From NCBI GenBank assembly GCA_027482795.1, contig JAIXVS010000061.1:1-8724 (forward strand): a DNA stretch of 8,724 nucleotides. The letters run 5' to 3'. This stretch comes from Rhodobacter sp. GTDB taxonomy: Bacteria > Pseudomonadota > Alphaproteobacteria > Rhodobacterales > Rhodobacteraceae. The position numbers and the translations under genes were made by a program. This document shows positions 7,124-8,724 of this stretch, piece after piece; position 1 is the stretch's first letter, and each line of letters starts with the position of its first letter. Under the pieces are notes generated by a model. That model worked only from the letters and a program-made list of their open reading frames with translations, ran no database searches and was not told the origin of the DNA.

Positions 7124-7457
7124 ACCACGCCCCCATCACGAATTGGAATCAAGACAGGGGGCGATAAGGATTGGCCCGTGCCAATTTACGATGGGATCGA
7201 GCGTTCCCGCTACCGCTTATGAAACTAAGTAGTTCTACGAATATTTTTTTCTGCCGAACGCAAGCTTAATGCGGGGCAGAGGCGACGACTTCAAAGAACG
7301 AATTCGTGGATAATGATAGGTGCTTTGTTCGTCTGCCCTACTAAAGACCTGAACCTGCCTGCAGCTGCCTTTGGGCGCGGCAGTAGGCTTTACAAAATCC
7401 AAGGGCGTCAAGCGGTGCACGCACTTTCATTATCCAAGTAAAAATAGGAGACGACGG
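7124..7457. other. Intergenic region between divergent SDR genes
   Basis: No gene was recognised. It holds a 16-base palindrome (7170-7185), a run of seven T at 7244-7250 without a GC-rich stem before it, a short stem CTGCC/GGCAG around 7355-7375, and the ribosome binding site AGGAGA (7446-7451) six bases before the ATG at 7458. Promoters for both flanking genes would be expected here, but none is convincing. Confidence 0.5.
7170..7185. promoter_or_regulatory. Palindromic operator candidate, ATTGGC-N4-GCCAAT
   Basis: ATTGGC, four bases (CCGT), then GCCAAT: six perfect inverted-repeat pairs placed between two divergent SDR genes. The half-site spacing (TTGGC-N4-GCCAA) is like CRP/FNR-family sites and loosely like GntR-family operators. 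No regulator is assigned. It could also form a small hairpin. Confidence 0.4.
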
Positions 7458-7859
7458 ATGAAGCTTGTTGGCAGGACAGCACTGATCACTGGATCGGTTC
7501 AGGGAATTGGCCTGTCCGTTGCCACCGCACTTGCCAAAGCGGGCGCGCGGATTGCGGTGCATGGTATTGCCACGGACGCGCAACAAAAGGATGCCTGTCG
7601 GCAACTTTTAGAGTCGGGTGCCGAAGAGGCACGTTTCTTTCCGGGCGATTTGCGCGATCCCGCGCAGATTAAATCTTTGGTCGACGCAGTAAATGCCTGG
7701 CATCCCTTGGATATTCTTATCAATAATGCTGGCATCCAGAAGACTGCAGCGTTGCCAGATGTGACCCAAGATATTTGGGATGGGATCATCGCAGTCAACC
7801 TTTCTGCGGCGTTCTATACGATGCAGGCAGCAGTGCCGGGCATGGCCGAGCGTGGGTAG
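7458..7859 (+). pseudogene. Truncated short-chain dehydrogenase, 3-hydroxybutyrate dehydrogenase-like
   Basis: The N-terminal half (133 aa) of a classical SDR of about 255 aa. MKLVGRTALITGSVQGIGLS carries the cofactor motif (TGxxxGIG), followed by DLRD, the NNAGIQKTAALPDV segment and the helix DGIIAVNLSAAFYTMQAAVP typical of 3-hydroxybutyrate dehydrogenases. It stops at TAG (7857-7859), where WGR(V/I)IN would be expected. LIN follows in frame, then the likeness ends by about 7868. The catalytic Ser, Tyr and Lys are absent, so the product cannot be an active dehydrogenase. The start is well supported by AGGAGA (7446-7451) six bases before the ATG. Confidence 0.8.
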
Positions 7860-7868
7860 CTGATCAAC

Positions 7869-7921
7869 GCAATCGCCCGTCCCGCCGCACGCGACGAAAG
7901 TTCCGCGCGCCGGGCGATTGC
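7869..7921. repeat. Perfect 11-base inverted repeat at the SDR break
   Basis: GCAATCGCCCG (7869-7879) and CGGGCGATTGC (7911-7921) are exact reverse complements separated by 31 bases. They begin where likeness to the SDR ends. No T run follows, so an intrinsic terminator is not indicated. It could be a hairpin RNA, the remains of a small insertion, or the trace of a deletion event. Confidence 0.55.
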
Positions 7922-7983
7922 TCACCCCGCTCCAACAGGCGTAAATAGCCAAAGGGCTCCGGTCGTGGCTGGATGAAAGACCA

Positions 7984-8217
7984 GTGGCAGGTCAGTTTCA
8001 GAACACTCTATCGCACAGCGATTTACGAGCGCTGTATTTGGATTTAACGTCACATATTTGGATGTTGACAACCTATTGCGAAACCGCCCAAGCCTTTCGT
8101 GTTCTGCGCGTTGATTGCATTCAATTGGTCACCCCCCAGCGCAAGGTTAGGCGCGTTCTGGCCGATTTTCACGCGCTGCATCGCTCCGAAACGCGCGAGG
8201 CTGCCGTTATAGGCTGA
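7984..8217 (+). pseudogene. Remnant of a WYL-domain (YafY-like) transcriptional regulator C-terminus
   Basis: The 77-codon frame contains IWMLTTYCETAQAFRVLRVD then CIQLVTP and LADFHALH. These match, by eye, the end of WYL/YafY-type regulators (pattern W-T-L-x-x-[YW]-C-E-x-x-x-x-FR-x-[FL]R-x-D-x-I-x-x-LTP ... LADF). The N-terminal helix-turn-helix and most of the WYL domain are missing, and no convincing in-frame start or ribosome binding site precedes it. Such proteins sense ligands or nucleic acid and control nearby operons, so this was possibly the local regulator. It ends 11 bases inside the 3' end of the convergent dehydrogenase gene. It may still be a chance likeness. Confidence 0.5.
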
Positions 8218-8724
8218 CAGGCCGCTTGCGTGTCATCGACAAGATCGCCGCTTCGGCTATTTCCGACGCGCGCAAACCATCCATAGCATCGGGGGTCACG
8301 GGCGCACCATTTGCGACGGCAGCGGCGAAATCCAGCATTTCGGCGCGGTAGGCTTCGGCATAGCGCTGAAAATAGCTGAAATGGGGTTTTTCGCCCGTCA
8401 CACCCTGCACGGTTGACACAACAAGCTGCGATGTGACCACATTGCCAACGCTGGCTTGCCCCAGCGTTCCCAAAACCTCTAGCCGCTGGTCATAGCCAAA
8501 GGCGGCGCGCAGGGAATTCAGCACTGTAACATGCGTGCCGCGCGACATTCGGATCGTGGTCGTCGTCGTGTCAATCTGGCCCACGGTTAGGTAATCGGGA
8601 TTGATCAGCGCGTCCGCCATTAAATAAACCTCGGCCACCTCATCGCCCAGCAGCCAGCGGATCAGGTCATAATCATGAACGGCCGTTTCCTTTAGCAGGC
8701 CAGACGAATGGATAAACCCCGCCA
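8207..8724 (-). CDS. iolG: Inositol 2-dehydrogenase-like oxidoreductase (Gfo/Idh/MocA family), C-terminal part
   Basis: The C-terminal 172 or so codons of a Gfo/Idh/MocA NAD(P)-dependent oxidoreductase; the start lies beyond the right edge. The frame is open from 8724 to TAA at 8207-8209. The substrate-domain motif HDYDLIRW (His codon 8675-8677) is followed by a conserved segment AAFGYDQRLEVLGTLG, a layout typical of myo-inositol 2-dehydrogenase (oxidising inositol to scyllo-inosose). The residue four before the motif His is Glu (ETAVH) where Bacillus subtilis IolG has Asp, so another polyol or sugar substrate is possible. An in-frame GTG at 8638 is internal to the family likeness and is not the start. 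No damage was seen, unlike its neighbours. The family is firm; the exact substrate is less so. Confidence 0.82.
   Translation of the reverse strand, partial: AGFIHSSGLLKETAVHDYDLIRWLLGDEVAEVYLMADALINPDYLTVGQIDTTTTTIRMSRGTHVTVLNSLRAAFGYDQRLEVLGTLGQASVGNVVTSQLVVSTVQGVTGEKPHFSYFQRYAEAYRAEMLDFAAAVANGAPVTPDAMDGLRASEIAEAAILSMTRKRPVSL

Noticed and set aside
7235..7260. Terminator at the run of seven T
   Set aside because: Only a four-base stem with a two-base loop (GTAG-TT-CTAC) precedes it, which is too weak to count.
7911..7960. Intrinsic terminator formed by the inverted repeat
   Set aside because: The loop is 31 bases and no T run follows either arm.

Overview
The window looks like an alphaproteobacterial, probably Rhodobacteraceae (Roseobacter-type), chromosome segment. 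It is moderately GC-rich, it has Rhodobacteraceae-like recombinase, inositol-dehydrogenase and SDR sequences, and every assignment here rests on sequence recognition without database searches. It divides into a mobile-element-like block on the left (about 1-5650, everything on the minus strand) and a decayed metabolic region on the right (about 5650-8724).

Left block. Reading on the minus strand from right to left there are six co-directional genes: an unrecognised protein of about 257 aa (4846-5619), a possible 60-aa helical protein (4624-4806), a 73-aa excisionase/AlpA-like helix-turn-helix protein (4416-4637), a 29% GC control region (about 4256-4415), a long tyrosine recombinase (2555-4225 or 4255), a second, shorter tyrosine recombinase (1464-2558), and a large serine recombinase (37-1446). 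The two tyrosine recombinases overlap by ATGA, and the serine recombinase starts 17 bases after the second with a good Shine-Dalgarno. All three recombinases keep their catalytic residues. The result is an apparently intact recombinase trio that mixes two unrelated chemistries, preceded by a likely directionality/regulatory factor. Just before the first recombinase lie four copies of GTGGAC within 83 bases, two of which contain the competing start codons. This is the most interesting part of the window. Element ends were not found; the left end may lie outside the window, and the right end is inferred near 5640-5680.

Right block. Next to the element is a string of broken genes: a metallo-beta-lactamase-fold hydrolase (plus, about 5676-6346) with three in-frame stops, a frameshift, a lost metal motif and a missing 5' end; a short-chain dehydrogenase (minus, 6340-7080) with three in-frame stops and a frameshift; a second short-chain dehydrogenase resembling 3-hydroxybutyrate dehydrogenase (plus, 7458-7859) that stops before its catalytic half; and a remnant of a WYL-type (YafY-like) transcriptional regulator C-terminus (plus, about 7984-8217). 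The two SDR genes are divergent and share an intergenic region with a 16-base palindrome. The window ends in an apparently intact inositol 2-dehydrogenase-like gene (minus, 8207 to beyond 8724). The region probably once encoded sugar/polyol or carbonyl metabolism and its regulator, and decayed beside an integration hotspot. No tRNA, rRNA or CRISPR array was seen.
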